Below, piece by piece: positions 56,378-64,000 of a DNA stretch of 64,000 nucleotides. Position 1 is the stretch's first letter. The number at the start of each line of letters is the position of its first letter. Source of the DNA: Carpediemonas membranifera. Its lineage: Eukaryota; Fornicata. Where the stretch lies: contig JAHDYR010000064.1 of NCBI GenBank assembly GCA_019828565.1, forward strand, positions 248,001-312,000, written 5' to 3'. The translations under genes were made by a program, and so were the position numbers. A model generated the notes under the pieces. The model was not told where the DNA came from. It saw only the letters and a list, made by a program, of their open reading frames with translations, and searched no databases.

Positions 56378-57666
56378 ATGAAGCTCAAGCGCTTTCTTCT
56401 GAGATACTATCCACCAGGAATCCTTCTAGAGTACATTCAGAGCAATGAGCTTCGGGCGAAATCGATTGATCTGCTCTCTCTTGAGCCCGAGACGGATACC
56501 GAGACGTTGCTCGACAGTATCGCTAGTCAGGAGCCTCTCATCTCGAATTCTCGCAAACCGCAAGTCAGAAAGCTCATCGAGAGTTTGTTACCAGCCTCCT
56601 TGCTCACGCAGAACTCAAAGAGAAACTGAACGAACCAACCCCCGACAACTTCTACCTCTACAAGGTCCTAGGCGCCCACCTCCTGCCTCTAACCAACACC
56701 TCGTTCAACAAGGCAGGCGACAAGTTCATCACAGGCTCGTACGACCGGACATGCAAGGTCTGGGACACGGTCACTGGAGAAGAGCTCATGACGCTGGAAG
56801 GGCACCAGAACGTCGTCTACTGCATCGCATTCAACATCCCGTACGGCGACCGTATCATCACTGGCTCATTCGACCGCACCGCCAGGATCTGGGACGTAGC
56901 CACTGGTGAGTGTCTCCACATCCTCTCGGGGCACACCCAGGAGATCGTGTGTGTCGCGTTCAACCCGAGCGGTACGATCGCTGCCACTGGTTCCCTGGAT
57001 ATGACGGTTCGCCTGTGGGATGTCGAGACTGGCCTCCTCGTTCACACTCTTTCAGGCCACACGAGCGAAGTGGTAAGCATTGACTTCGATACAAGGGGCG
57101 ACCGAATCGTCACAGGATCTTTCGACCACACGGCGCGGCTGTGGGATGTCTCCACGGGCGAGTGTCTCCACACTCTCCAGGGGCACACGGGCGAGGTGAC
57201 CTCTGCTACGTTTGACTACAGCGGCGACCTTGTACTCACCGCATCGAGTGATGGGTCGTGCCGGCTTTGGTCAGTCGACGTCGGCCACTGCGCGAAGAGT
57301 GTCACTGACCACGAAGACGAGGTCCTTGACGCCAGGTTCAACTGGACGGGGGCCATGTTCGCGTCGGTAGGCATGGACGGCCTGGGATACGTCTACGACA
57401 CCGCCACTGGGGCCAAGCTGGGCGTGCTCGAGGGCCACAGCGGCGAGGTGAGCAGGCTGATGTTTAGTCCGCAAGGCACTCGTGTCATCACCGCATCAAT
57501 TGATAACACGTGCAGAATATGGTCCGTGGAGCCGGGCGATGTCGGGCGGTGCGTGCAGGTGCTCGAAGGGCACTCGGACGAGATCTTTACATGCCTATAT
57601 AACTACGCTGGCGACACTATTATCACCGGGTCGAAGGATAACACGTGCAGGGTGTGGAAGGCTTAG
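56378..57666 (+). CDS. DAW1: Dynein assembly factor with WD repeats, DAW1/ODA16
   Basis: Read as join(56378..56582, 56612..57666), 419 residues (human 415). It is the cargo adaptor that links outer-arm dynein to IFT for entry into cilia. The N-terminal [20 protein letters not shown] with [10 protein letters not shown] is nearly the animal sequence; splicing a 29-nt intron gives [14 protein letters not shown], matching the human helix. Eight WD40 blades follow, each ending [11 protein letters not shown]-like; the last ends [14 protein letters not shown] (human [13 protein letters not shown]). With IFT140, it supports a motile flagellum with outer dynein arms. Confidence 0.95.
56583..56611 (+). 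other. Spliceosomal intron, 29 nt (DAW1)
   Basis: Begins GTTTGT and ends CTTGCTCACGCAG, phase 1. The only intron here not exactly 28 nt; the homology on both sides leaves no alternative join. Confidence 0.85.
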
Positions 57667-57714
57667 CCCGCGTTTATTAAACAATGTCTCATTATCGTGT
57701 GACATGTTAATGGC

Positions 57715-58488
57715 CTATACCATCATGTCGATGCCAAGGATGCGGTCGATGAGGCGAATGAGGAGTCGTTCAATCTTGCGCCGAATCTTGAGATCCCAGC
57801 GATATGACGGGATCTTCTTCTGCGGGAAGATTGAATCGAAACGATCATGGCTGCCCCTCCCAGCCTCTGTCGGCGGCTGCTCCGTTGGGGCGTCCTCCAC
57901 AGCCTCGAACGACACCGCCGCCAAGTCGACGTCGGTGTGAACGGTGTATTCTGTGTAGTCATCGTGTTCTGTAATGGCTGAGTCAGTGACTTTGTCGAAA
58001 GAAGATGAGTCGACCCCGACTTCACGGTCTGTTACAGGTCTGGCAGCGAAGCTCAGCCTACGGTTCGCACGGTTGGCTCGTCCTGCCCATTCTATGTCGT
58101 CGAATGAGAAGGAGAGGCTCTTCAGCTCTGTTTCTATGAGAATGGACTCCTCCTTGGTGACTTCAGACTTCACCACGTCGATCTTGAAACCGTAACGAGT
58201 CTTAAACTGGCGAACGGTGTCAAGATCCGTGTTGGTGCGATCACTCCTCGCACTAGCTGCCTCGGATCGGGCTGTACGTGCCGTCTCTTCTTCTTCGGCT
58301 CGAAGGCGTTCAAGGTTCAAGCGGAGTTGTGGGTTTTGGTGGAGTTCCACGATTAGCTTCACGTCTTTCTTTCTCATTCTAAGCATTCCTGCTATCTCAG
58401 CGGGTGAATGGCCGAGAAGGGTGAATTGGACGACCATTTCGGCCTTGTTCGCGTCTGTTCGGTATTCTAATCTTCGAAAGTCGTTCAT
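57715..58488 (-). CDS. Hypothetical protein with helix-turn-helix-like N-terminus
   Basis: 257 residues from ATG 58488 (MNDFRRLEYRTDANK). Residues about 15-45 (VQFTLLGHSPAEIAGMLRMRKKDVKLIVE) look like a helix-turn-helix in the style of small sigma or Psq domains. A charged coil (ERLRAEEEETARTARSEAA) and an acidic, Asp/Ser-rich middle follow. The C-terminal 40 residues are basic-hydrophobic (WDLKIRRKIERLLIRLIDRILG) and could bind membrane or a partner. No family recognised. Convergent with DAW1, about 50 bases apart. Confidence 0.6.
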   Translation of the reverse strand: MNDFRRLEYRTDANKAEMVVQFTLLGHSPAEIAGMLRMRKKDVKLIVELHQNPQLRLNLERLRAEEEETARTARSEAASARSDRTNTDLDTVRQFKTRYGFKIDVVKSEVTKEESILIETELKSLSFSFDDIEWAGRANRANRRLSFAARPVTDREVGVDSSSFDKVTDSAITEHDDYTEYTVHTDVDLAAVSFEAVEDAPTEQPPTEAGRGSHDRFDSIFPQKKIPSYRWDLKIRRKIERLLIRLIDRILGIDMMV

Positions 58489-59022
58489 TTTGAGATATTG
58501 TAGAGAAACTGTCTTCAAGCAACTGCTGTTCTTGTTCTTAGCTCCTCTAGGCCGCCAAATAACGACCTATTTCGAAATCGATCGTCAATAACTGACATGG
58601 CATGATCTCGTTACAGATTGCGTAAGATGATTCGGACAATCTCGAGATTGATGATATCGTCGTTCTTGTGAAAGAGAGCGTCATTGCCACGGGTTGACTG
58701 AATCTAGCGTGACGTCCGACATCTGGCGACATCTACTCGGGTGGGTCGACCCAGCAACGGAGTCCGTGTGGCATATATCGTGAAGATTGGACCGTAGGTC
58801 AAGAACTCCAGAAGTATCATCGGGGACCCTGTGCTAGTGTTGCTCGTTACAATGAGACTCGGACCTGATCATGTCTACTTCCAGATTTTCGATCGCGATA
58901 CGTTCACAAGGTCCCATTTACTTTTCAGAGAAGCAGGGGCACACTCAACTTGGGGCTGACCAACCAAAGGTCGACCGCCATGGAATGTTCGAATCACGAC
59001 AGTGTCATGCCACACAGCTTCT
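58489..59022. other. Non-coding interval
   Basis: Between two minus-strand genes. Frames are short and interrupted. No RNA gene, repeat or conserved element recognised. Confidence 0.45.
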
Positions 59023-59583
59023 TTAGTCGGAGCCAGAGCTTGAGCTGGAACTGGAACTAGACTTCTCCGAACCATCCTTCTTTGCCTCAGGTGTACTGTT
59101 GAACCAGCTATCGACGATACTATACGGGCTGTAGCCATAGTCGATGTCGGCTTGAGGCGGCGGCATGACTGGGTACACTGGGTAGGCCTCGGTCACAATC
59201 GGTAGTGCGGGCGGGGGCGGGTTGACAGTCTCAGCCGGAGCAGCAGCAACCTCAGCCACCAGGTCGACCACTGGCAACAAACCCTGGTGTGGCATTGGCA
59301 TCATGGGAGGCTGGTTATAGACAGGCATGACCTCGGCCGGGACTGGGCGCATTCGTGTCTTACGCTTGCGCTTGATGACCAAGGCGAGGAAGATGACGGG
59401 GCCGACTGTTTGCACGCACATGCTCACGAAACATGCCAGAAGGAAGAACAAGATAAACCCGATAATCACAATGACCGCGGGATTAATGCTGACCACGGAT
59501 TCAAAGCCGAGCAGTTTGAGCGGATCCAGCCGTTGCGTGGACGCGCGGTTGCTTGAAAAATTGCAAGAATTAGATCGTCTCAA
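59023..59583 (-). CDS. Membrane protein with Pro-rich and poly-Ser tail; 5' end unresolved
   Basis: 186 codons open, without an ATG before the membrane segment, so the first exon is probably missing or the start is non-ATG. One long or two short hydrophobic helices (INPAVIVIIGFILFFLLAC, CVQTVGPVIFLALVI) are followed by a basic stop-transfer KRKRKTRMR, a Pro/Met/Tyr-rich tail (PVYNQPPMMPMPHQG, YPVYPVMPPPQADIDYGY) and a final run of about nine Ser then GSD. YxxP and YxPY motifs could be sorting or WW/SH3 sites. I tried intron joins to the ATG near 59655 but none keeps frame. Confidence 0.55.
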   Translation of the reverse strand: MRRSNSCNFSSNRASTQRLDPLKLLGFESVVSINPAVIVIIGFILFFLLACFVSMCVQTVGPVIFLALVIKRKRKTRMRPVPAEVMPVYNQPPMMPMPHQGLLPVVDLVAEVAAAPAETVNPPPPALPIVTEAYPVYPVMPPPQADIDYGYSPYSIVDSWFNSTPEAKKDGSEKSSSSSSSSSGSD

Positions 59584-59873
59584 TCTGGATATAGATCGGC
59601 TACTGCCAACTTACCAAGCGCACGCTAAGTGTTCTGAGCGCCGTATAACCACAAGCATGGGAATTATTGACCCAGGATCCGCAGCCCCGGCACCAGCAAT
59701 AGCCAGCGAGGGTCATTGTTCCCGATCCCGGACGCCTGGACAGGCCAATGTTCCTGAGGGTCCTCATACAGCTAGAACTACTCCTCGCCATGCTACGGTA
59801 GCGACTCTCCCAGGGGCGTGAGTCGTGGAGTCCGACTCGGTATGAATGACATGCAAGCCTGCGACAGAACCTG

Positions 59874-62687
59874 ATGGATGAACGCGAGCAGCTCATTGCT
59901 CAGCTAAGGAAGCAACGGAGTGAAATTGATACCATCCGTAGCGAATTTCACGCAGTAGAACTCGAGAACGAGGCGATGAAGGCCGCAATGATTCATTCCA
60001 GCGCTCTCTTCTTGCAAATATCCCCACAAGGCACAATATTACTCACTAATACATCGTTTAAGGCCGTATACACAGACCTAGCAGCACAGGACCTTGTCAG
60101 CGGCACCTTGCTCAATATGACCTCGACCCACCACCACACTTTCGTCGACTTCCCTGTGCGCGGCAGGCAGCGGTACACCATAGCCTGGGTGGCAGAGGCG
60201 GCTCATTGTCTCGGCGAGCTTCACCTTGTCGGGCTTATTGGCGTCGTGCTCTACCGAGCAACGATCCGGGAGGACCAGCTCACCAACGTCAACCTCTTCC
60301 AAATGATGAATAGCTTCGCGTTAGAGTCGTCTACAGGTTTTTGGATAGCCGAGATAGCGCCACACTACAAGATTGGGATTCGAATCATGTTTGTGTCACG
60401 CCTAATCCCCAAATGGTTCGAGGTGTCGGCTGCGGCGATGTGCGACGACTCTGGGGTTGGCTGGATGCGGCCCATAGTGCCAGATATGCTGGATCAGGTG
60501 CTGAGTGCTTTGAGAGATTTCATATCAGGAGAAACTGACGAATACCACGAAGTTTATAAGATAGTCTGCCCGCAATCCGGCACTGAGCGGTGGATCAGGG
60601 CCCGCGCGATCAAGCTGAAGAACGGGGGCGAGACACAGCCATGCTTTGGGACTGTGGAGGACATCACCGCGTCTGTAGAGGCCGACACGAGGAACAGAAA
60701 GCTAGCCAAGATTCTCAACTTTATCACGGAGGCTATGCCCGACATTCTATGGGTCGCAGATGTCAGCATCTTTCGCCAGACCGGTCTGCTCAAGACGCTT
60801 GTTGTCACGAACGTTTGGGAGACCATCTCGGGAATCCCCATCTCGGAAGAAGACATCACCGTGGACGATTTCAGACCTGCCTTGGACCCGAACGAAGCAG
60901 ACTGGTTTATCACCCGACTTGGGCTATTTCTCGAAGGAGTCGGGCCGATGATTGATTTCGACCACTCTTTTGTCAATGTCCGAACCGGCCAGGTGCACCG
61001 CATGCGGCTCAATGGAAAGCACGTGCTGGACGGGGAAGGTAGGCTAAAGGTCGCTGTGCTCGTGGGGACGGACAATACGAAGGCATATATGGTCGAGAAG
61101 AAGGCGAGGGAGACCAAGCTTCTGTTCGACCGAATGAGCGAATGTATCAGCGACGTGTTTTGCATTGTTATACCACTAGACTACACCCTTCCTCGGGGAG
61201 TCGAGCCCGCTTCGTTCCCACCCTTCAAGTTCGTCTCTGATGGTGTTCTTAACCTGCTCGGGATCCCGGCAGAAGCTTTCTTGACTGATTCCAAAGCTTG
61301 GCTGGAGACGATAGTACCAGAAGGCAGGCCTCGTGTGGTCGATGCGTTAGTAGACTACAACAACGCTTGCCTGACTGAACCTGAAAATGCCAGCCTCAAT
61401 GTGACTTTCGCAGTGAGCGTGGGTGGGGTGACCAAGCACATTCAGTGCAAGAACAAGCCGATACTCAACATGCGAGGCAAGGTTACAAGGCTTGTCGGCA
61501 GTTTCACAGACATTACCGGACTTGTCCGAAAGCAGGCCGACCTTTCCCAAGCGATTCAGCAGTTCGATCTAATCTCAGAGAATATTCAGACAATCTTTTA
61601 TCTGATGGACGCAAAGGAAGGGAGTGACGACTTCGGTGTGATCTATATCAACAGGGCATATGAGACACTTACTGGTAGGACCCGCGAAGCCATACTGCGC
61701 CGGGGCTCTGATGAATGGTGGGAGCAGGTGCATCCAGATGACAAGAGTGGCGCTCAGACAACTTTTGTGACTTTCGGTCATGAGACGCGATATCGAAGAT
61801 ATCGGATTATACGGGACGACGGCCAGCTTCGGCATGTCATTATACGTCGCGTGCAGGTCGATGAAGTCGGCTGCCGTCTCCGCGTGGTTGGCTTCATCGT
61901 CGACATCACTGACCTCGTCGAGTCCCAGCAGCGCAAGAACGAGGCCCAAGCCCAGATGAACCGCGCCCAGCAGCTCGAGAGCCTCGGCGTTCTTGCGGGC
62001 GGGATGGCCCACGAGTTCGGGAACCTGCTGGCAGTTATCATGGGCAATGCGGACTTGGCGCTCGACCTTGCCGGACCTGACCCTTGTCTGATGGAGACGC
62101 TGGAAGCAGTGGTGGAGGCATGCACGAAAGCAAGTGTGTTTACCGGCCAGCTGCTGGCGTACTCCGGGAAGGGCCAAATGGTGATGATGGACGTTAATTT
62201 AACTAGTTTAATACGAGGGATGATTGATTTTATACAGGCCAGCCTGCCGCGAAATGTCACACTCACCCTGAAGTTGTCGCAGGAGAGTACGTTACCGCTA
62301 ATAAGGGGTGACCCGTCTCAGCTCCGGCAGGCTGTCTCCGTCATCGTGTCCAACGGGGTCGAGGCCATTGGGACCAAGCCGGGTCACCTCATCATATCCA
62401 CGGGCCACTGCCAGTGCGAGGGGAACCCTTGTGTCTGTCTGTCTGTCACGGACACGGGCGTGGGCATGGACGAGGAGACCCGCAGCCGACTCTTCGACCC
62501 GTTCTACACAACTAAGGAAGCCGGCAAAGGTCTGAGCCTCGCAGCAGTCCACGGCATCATCTCCAACCACGGCGGGAAGCTCGAAGTAGCGTCAGCTCCA
62601 GGCGAGGGCTGCACGATCACGGCCCGCTTCAAACCCGAGTCCAATGAATGCCAATGCAGCCCGAGCCAACAGGAGACCCAGGACTAA
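59874..62687 (+). CDS. Multi-PAS sensor histidine kinase, bacterial type
   Basis: 937 residues from ATG 59874. It starts with a coiled coil (EQLIAQLRKQRSEIDTIRSEF), then four to five PAS/PAC units (for example GTILLTNTSFKAVYTDL; ERWIRARAIKLKNGGE...FGTVEDITASVE; VTRLVGSFTDITGLV; VIYINRAYETLTGR...WEQVHPDDK). The transmitter has H-box LGVLAGGMAHEFGNLLAVIMG (phospho-His in AHEF), N-box VSNGVEAI, G1 DTGVGMDEE, F-box FDPFYTTK and G2 GKGLSLAAVHGI. There is no receiver domain, so a separate response regulator is needed. No membrane helix: a soluble sensor. The transmitter is of the NtrB-like class common in bacteria; the lineage probably acquired it by transfer. Confidence 0.9.
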   Translation: MDEREQLIAQLRKQRSEIDTIRSEFHAVELENEAMKAAMIHSSALFLQISPQGTILLTNTSFKAVYTDLAAQDLVSGTLLNMTSTHHHTFVDFPVRGRQRYTIAWVAEAAHCLGELHLVGLIGVVLYRATIREDQLTNVNLFQMMNSFALESSTGFWIAEIAPHYKIGIRIMFVSRLIPKWFEVSAAAMCDDSGVGWMRPIVPDMLDQVLSALRDFISGETDEYHEVYKIVCPQSGTERWIRARAIKLKNGGETQPCFGTVEDITASVEADTRNRKLAKILNFITEAMPDILWVADVSIFRQTGLLKTLVVTNVWETISGIPISEEDITVDDFRPALDPNEADWFITRLGLFLEGVGPMIDFDHSFVNVRTGQVHRMRLNGKHVLDGEGRLKVAVLVGTDNTKAYMVEKKARETKLLFDRMSECISDVFCIVIPLDYTLPRGVEPASFPPFKFVSDGVLNLLGIPAEAFLTDSKAWLETIVPEGRPRVVDALVDYNNACLTEPENASLNVTFAVSVGGVTKHIQCKNKPILNMRGKVTRLVGSFTDITGLVRKQADLSQAIQQFDLISENIQTIFYLMDAKEGSDDFGVIYINRAYETLTGRTREAILRRGSDEWWEQVHPDDKSGAQTTFVTFGHETRYRRYRIIRDDGQLRHVIIRRVQVDEVGCRLRVVGFIVDITDLVESQQRKNEAQAQMNRAQQLESLGVLAGGMAHEFGNLLAVIMGNADLALDLAGPDPCLMETLEAVVEACTKASVFTGQLLAYSGKGQMVMMDVNLTSLIRGMIDFIQASLPRNVTLTLKLSQESTLPLIRGDPSQLRQAVSVIVSNGVEAIGTKPGHLIISTGHCQCEGNPCVCLSVTDTGVGMDEETRSRLFDPFYTTKEAGKGLSLAAVHGIISNHGGKLEVASAPGEGCTITARFKPESNECQCSPSQQETQD

Positions 62688-62744
62688 ATTTAACGGTAAT
62701 AGGCGGCGGCACAGTGGGTTATAGGGCGGTGAGGATGCCAGTCT

Positions 62745-63131
62745 ATGGTGGTCTCTGGTTGTTCCCGCCTGGGACAGTCGCTCGACAGCATGCTCCATTA
62801 CCTCATGGGCGCGCAGGAAGGGGAAGACGGGCATCCACAGTTCATCAAGCGCATTGATGCGTTAGAGGATGTTGCCTTGCAGATCGCGGAACCACCACAG
62901 CTCTGCGTCCGCGAGCTTGTTGCTCTATCAGCAATGCGGTCCGGGAAACCCCCGATTCCGTCCACAATACGGGTTGATGATAAGGATGTGGACATCTCCG
63001 TCCTACTCAAGGCCATGGTGCCTCCAGATCTGCTTGCCAGCGAGCTTCAGTGGTCTGCAGAGAATCCGCTGCCTACTGACCAAGAGCTGGCGGGGATGCT
63101 GAGCAGGGAGAAGGCGGGTGTGGGAGTGTGA
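62745..63131 (+). CDS. Hypothetical protein, possibly a small nuclear-complex subunit
   Basis: 128 residues from ATG 62745. Helical N-terminus (SLDSMLHYLMGAQ, FIKRIDALEDVALQIAEPPQLCVRELVALSAM), then a Pro-containing linker (KPPIPSTIRVDDKDVDISVLLKAMVPPDLLA) and an acidic helix. The size and helix-turn-helix plus proline layout recall small Mediator subunits such as MED10, but no diagnostic motif is visible, so no function is given. It starts 57 bases after the PAS kinase stop. Confidence 0.5.
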   Translation: MVVSGCSRLGQSLDSMLHYLMGAQEGEDGHPQFIKRIDALEDVALQIAEPPQLCVRELVALSAMRSGKPPIPSTIRVDDKDVDISVLLKAMVPPDLLASELQWSAENPLPTDQELAGMLSREKAGVGV

Positions 63132-63551
63132 TGGGTCGAGAACAGCATCGGGTTTGCTTTTGTCGAGGCACTAATGGATAAGCAACATGTGTGCAGATGA
63201 GTAGGAGAAATGCCGGATCGCTAGAAGCCAGTATTATGCACAGTATCACTGAATAGGTTCATACTGATCGTCTAAGAGCGTGTTCTCTCATGCTGAAACC
63301 ATTAGGCGCAATCGTTCATGGATTCTCGATGTGAACGATGATACAGCACGAAATGTCAAGTCATTAGTACACTTGCTACCTCTAAATGATGTTCCTAGTA
63401 CTAAACACTTCATATTTCTCATTACTACGGCATAAGGCACACATTTCGTTCCAAATTTTTAAAGCCATAAACTGAGCTGTATTTGACAAAGTGTTTGCAT
63501 GAACAGCTTGCATAGTATTTTTTGCCAATTGCCACCTAATTTCCCTGAGTA
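63132..63551. promoter_or_regulatory. AT-rich upstream region of histone H2A
   Basis: 420 bases, clearly more AT-rich than the rest of the window (about 63230-63540). It contains TTTGCATGAACAG at 63493 and six T at 63518-63523, about 30 bases before the H2A start. No gene recognised. A divergent histone partner (H2B) does not lie in it. Confidence 0.4.
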
Positions 63552-63926
63552 ATGCCCAAGGATACCGAAAAGAAGTCTTCCACCTCCAGGTCCGAGCGTG
63601 CCGGCCTGCAGTTCCCCGTTGGTCGTATCCACCGTCAGCTCCGTGACGGCCGTTACGCCAAGCGTATCGGTGCCGGTGCCCCCGTCTACCTCGCCTCCGT
63701 CCTCGAGTACATCACCGCTGAGGTCATCGAGCTCGCTGGAAACGCCGTGCGCGAGAACAACAAGCGCCGTATCACCCCCCGCCACATCCAGCTGGCCATC
63801 CGTCACGACGAGGAGCTTTCCCGCCTCTTTGCCGATGTGGTAATTCCTCAGGGCGGTGTTCTCCCCCACATCCACCAACGCATCCTGTCCAAGTCCAAGG
63901 GCAAGACCGCCACTCAGGAGGCCTAA
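63552..63926 (+). CDS. Histone H2A
   Basis: 124 residues from an ATG, no intron. Histone fold with [54 protein letters not shown] and [18 protein letters not shown]; the acidic-patch residues E-x-x-ELAGNA and DEEL are retained. The docking segment is [16 protein letters not shown]. The tail [11 protein letters not shown] ends in TQE plus one residue, close to the SQE-aromatic motif of H2A.X, which ATM/ATR kinases phosphorylate, but with Thr and a terminal Ala. It packages DNA in the nucleosome. Codon use is strongly biased to C-ending, consistent with high expression. Confidence 0.97.
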   Translation: MPKDTEKKSSTSRSERAGLQFPVGRIHRQLRDGRYAKRIGAGAPVYLASVLEYITAEVIELAGNAVRENNKRRITPRHIQLAIRHDEELSRLFADVVIPQGGVLPHIHQRILSKSKGKTATQEA

Positions 63927-64000
63927 AAATCGAAAATTATCCCAAAACGGTGTCAAAAGACACCAACAGCTAACCAACATCAAGTAGCGGGCGCATGGGT

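Noticed and set aside
59584-59613. 30-nt GTAAGT...CCAG segment as first intron of the Ser-tail membrane protein
   Set aside because: Joining creates a TGA stop at the junction, and the 3' end lacks the branch-like motif.
1-64000. tRNA/rRNA genes, CRISPR arrays, insertion sequences with transposase
   Set aside because: None could be recognised by eye on either strand; a covariance-model scan would be needed to exclude short RNA genes in the intergenic gaps.

Overview
The window is a gene-dense, GC-rich nuclear segment from a flagellated, intron-poor eukaryote. Eukaryotic markers are histone H2A, TFIIA large subunit, Pol I A49, a Pol III RPC7-like subunit, eIF2B alpha, PA28-gamma, p31comet, p23, an AP-complex sigma subunit and long-form tRNase Z. 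A cilium is implied by IFT140, DAW1/ODA16, an AXDND1-like axonemal dynein light-chain-domain protein and basic RPxSA-rich proteins. Seven of eight introns that I could place are exactly 28 nt and one is 29 nt. Most have the lariat branch site fused to the 3' splice site (ending like CTAACACAG). That intron style, the compactness and the gene set recall metamonads such as free-living Carpediemonas-like fornicates; this placement is inference.

Layout. 1-10.1 kb: D-2-hydroxyacid dehydrogenase, tRNase Z, acyl-protein-thioesterase-like hydrolase, LRR protein, RPC7-like subunit (2 introns), a tandem periplasmic-binding-type membrane protein (1 intron), a Cdt1-like protein and AP sigma. 10.2-17 kb: a 1.41-kb, almost perfect inverted repeat (10690-12100 and 14374-15783). 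Each arm carries a deoxyribose-phosphate aldolase gene; the left one is broken by one inserted base, and the left arm also carries a 3' scrap of the FG-GAP membrane gene that is intact on the right. PA28-gamma and p31comet lie between the arms. 17-25.5 kb: eIF2B alpha, a Myb/SANT-like protein, an RCC1-like pseudogene and intact paralogue, a PQ-loop protein and a kelch protein. 25.6-39.4 kb: IFT140, p23, a secreted/anchored protein, basic RPxSA protein, TRIC-like protein, A49, ARID protein and a two-cluster ferredoxin. 39.7-47.5 kb: full-length ABCC transporter, AXDND1-like protein and NIFK/Nop15-like RNA-binding protein. 47.6-53.3 kb: one very large WD40 - novel repeat - ankyrin - protein kinase gene. 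53.5-64 kb: TFIIA, coiled-coil protein, DAW1, hypothetical genes, a PAS sensor histidine kinase and histone H2A.

There is no operon logic: genes alternate strands and neighbours are functionally mixed. Recurrent themes are cilium assembly (IFT140, DAW1, AXDND1-like), transcription machinery (TFIIA, A49, RPC7, ARID, Myb-like), cell-cycle control (p31comet, Cdt1-like) and signalling (WD40-ANK kinase, PAS histidine kinase). The least familiar items are the WD40/novel-repeat/ANK/kinase protein, the bacterial-type PAS histidine kinase, the membrane-tethered tandem solute-binding protein and the fixed-length 28-nt introns. No tRNA, rRNA or CRISPR array was recognised by eye.
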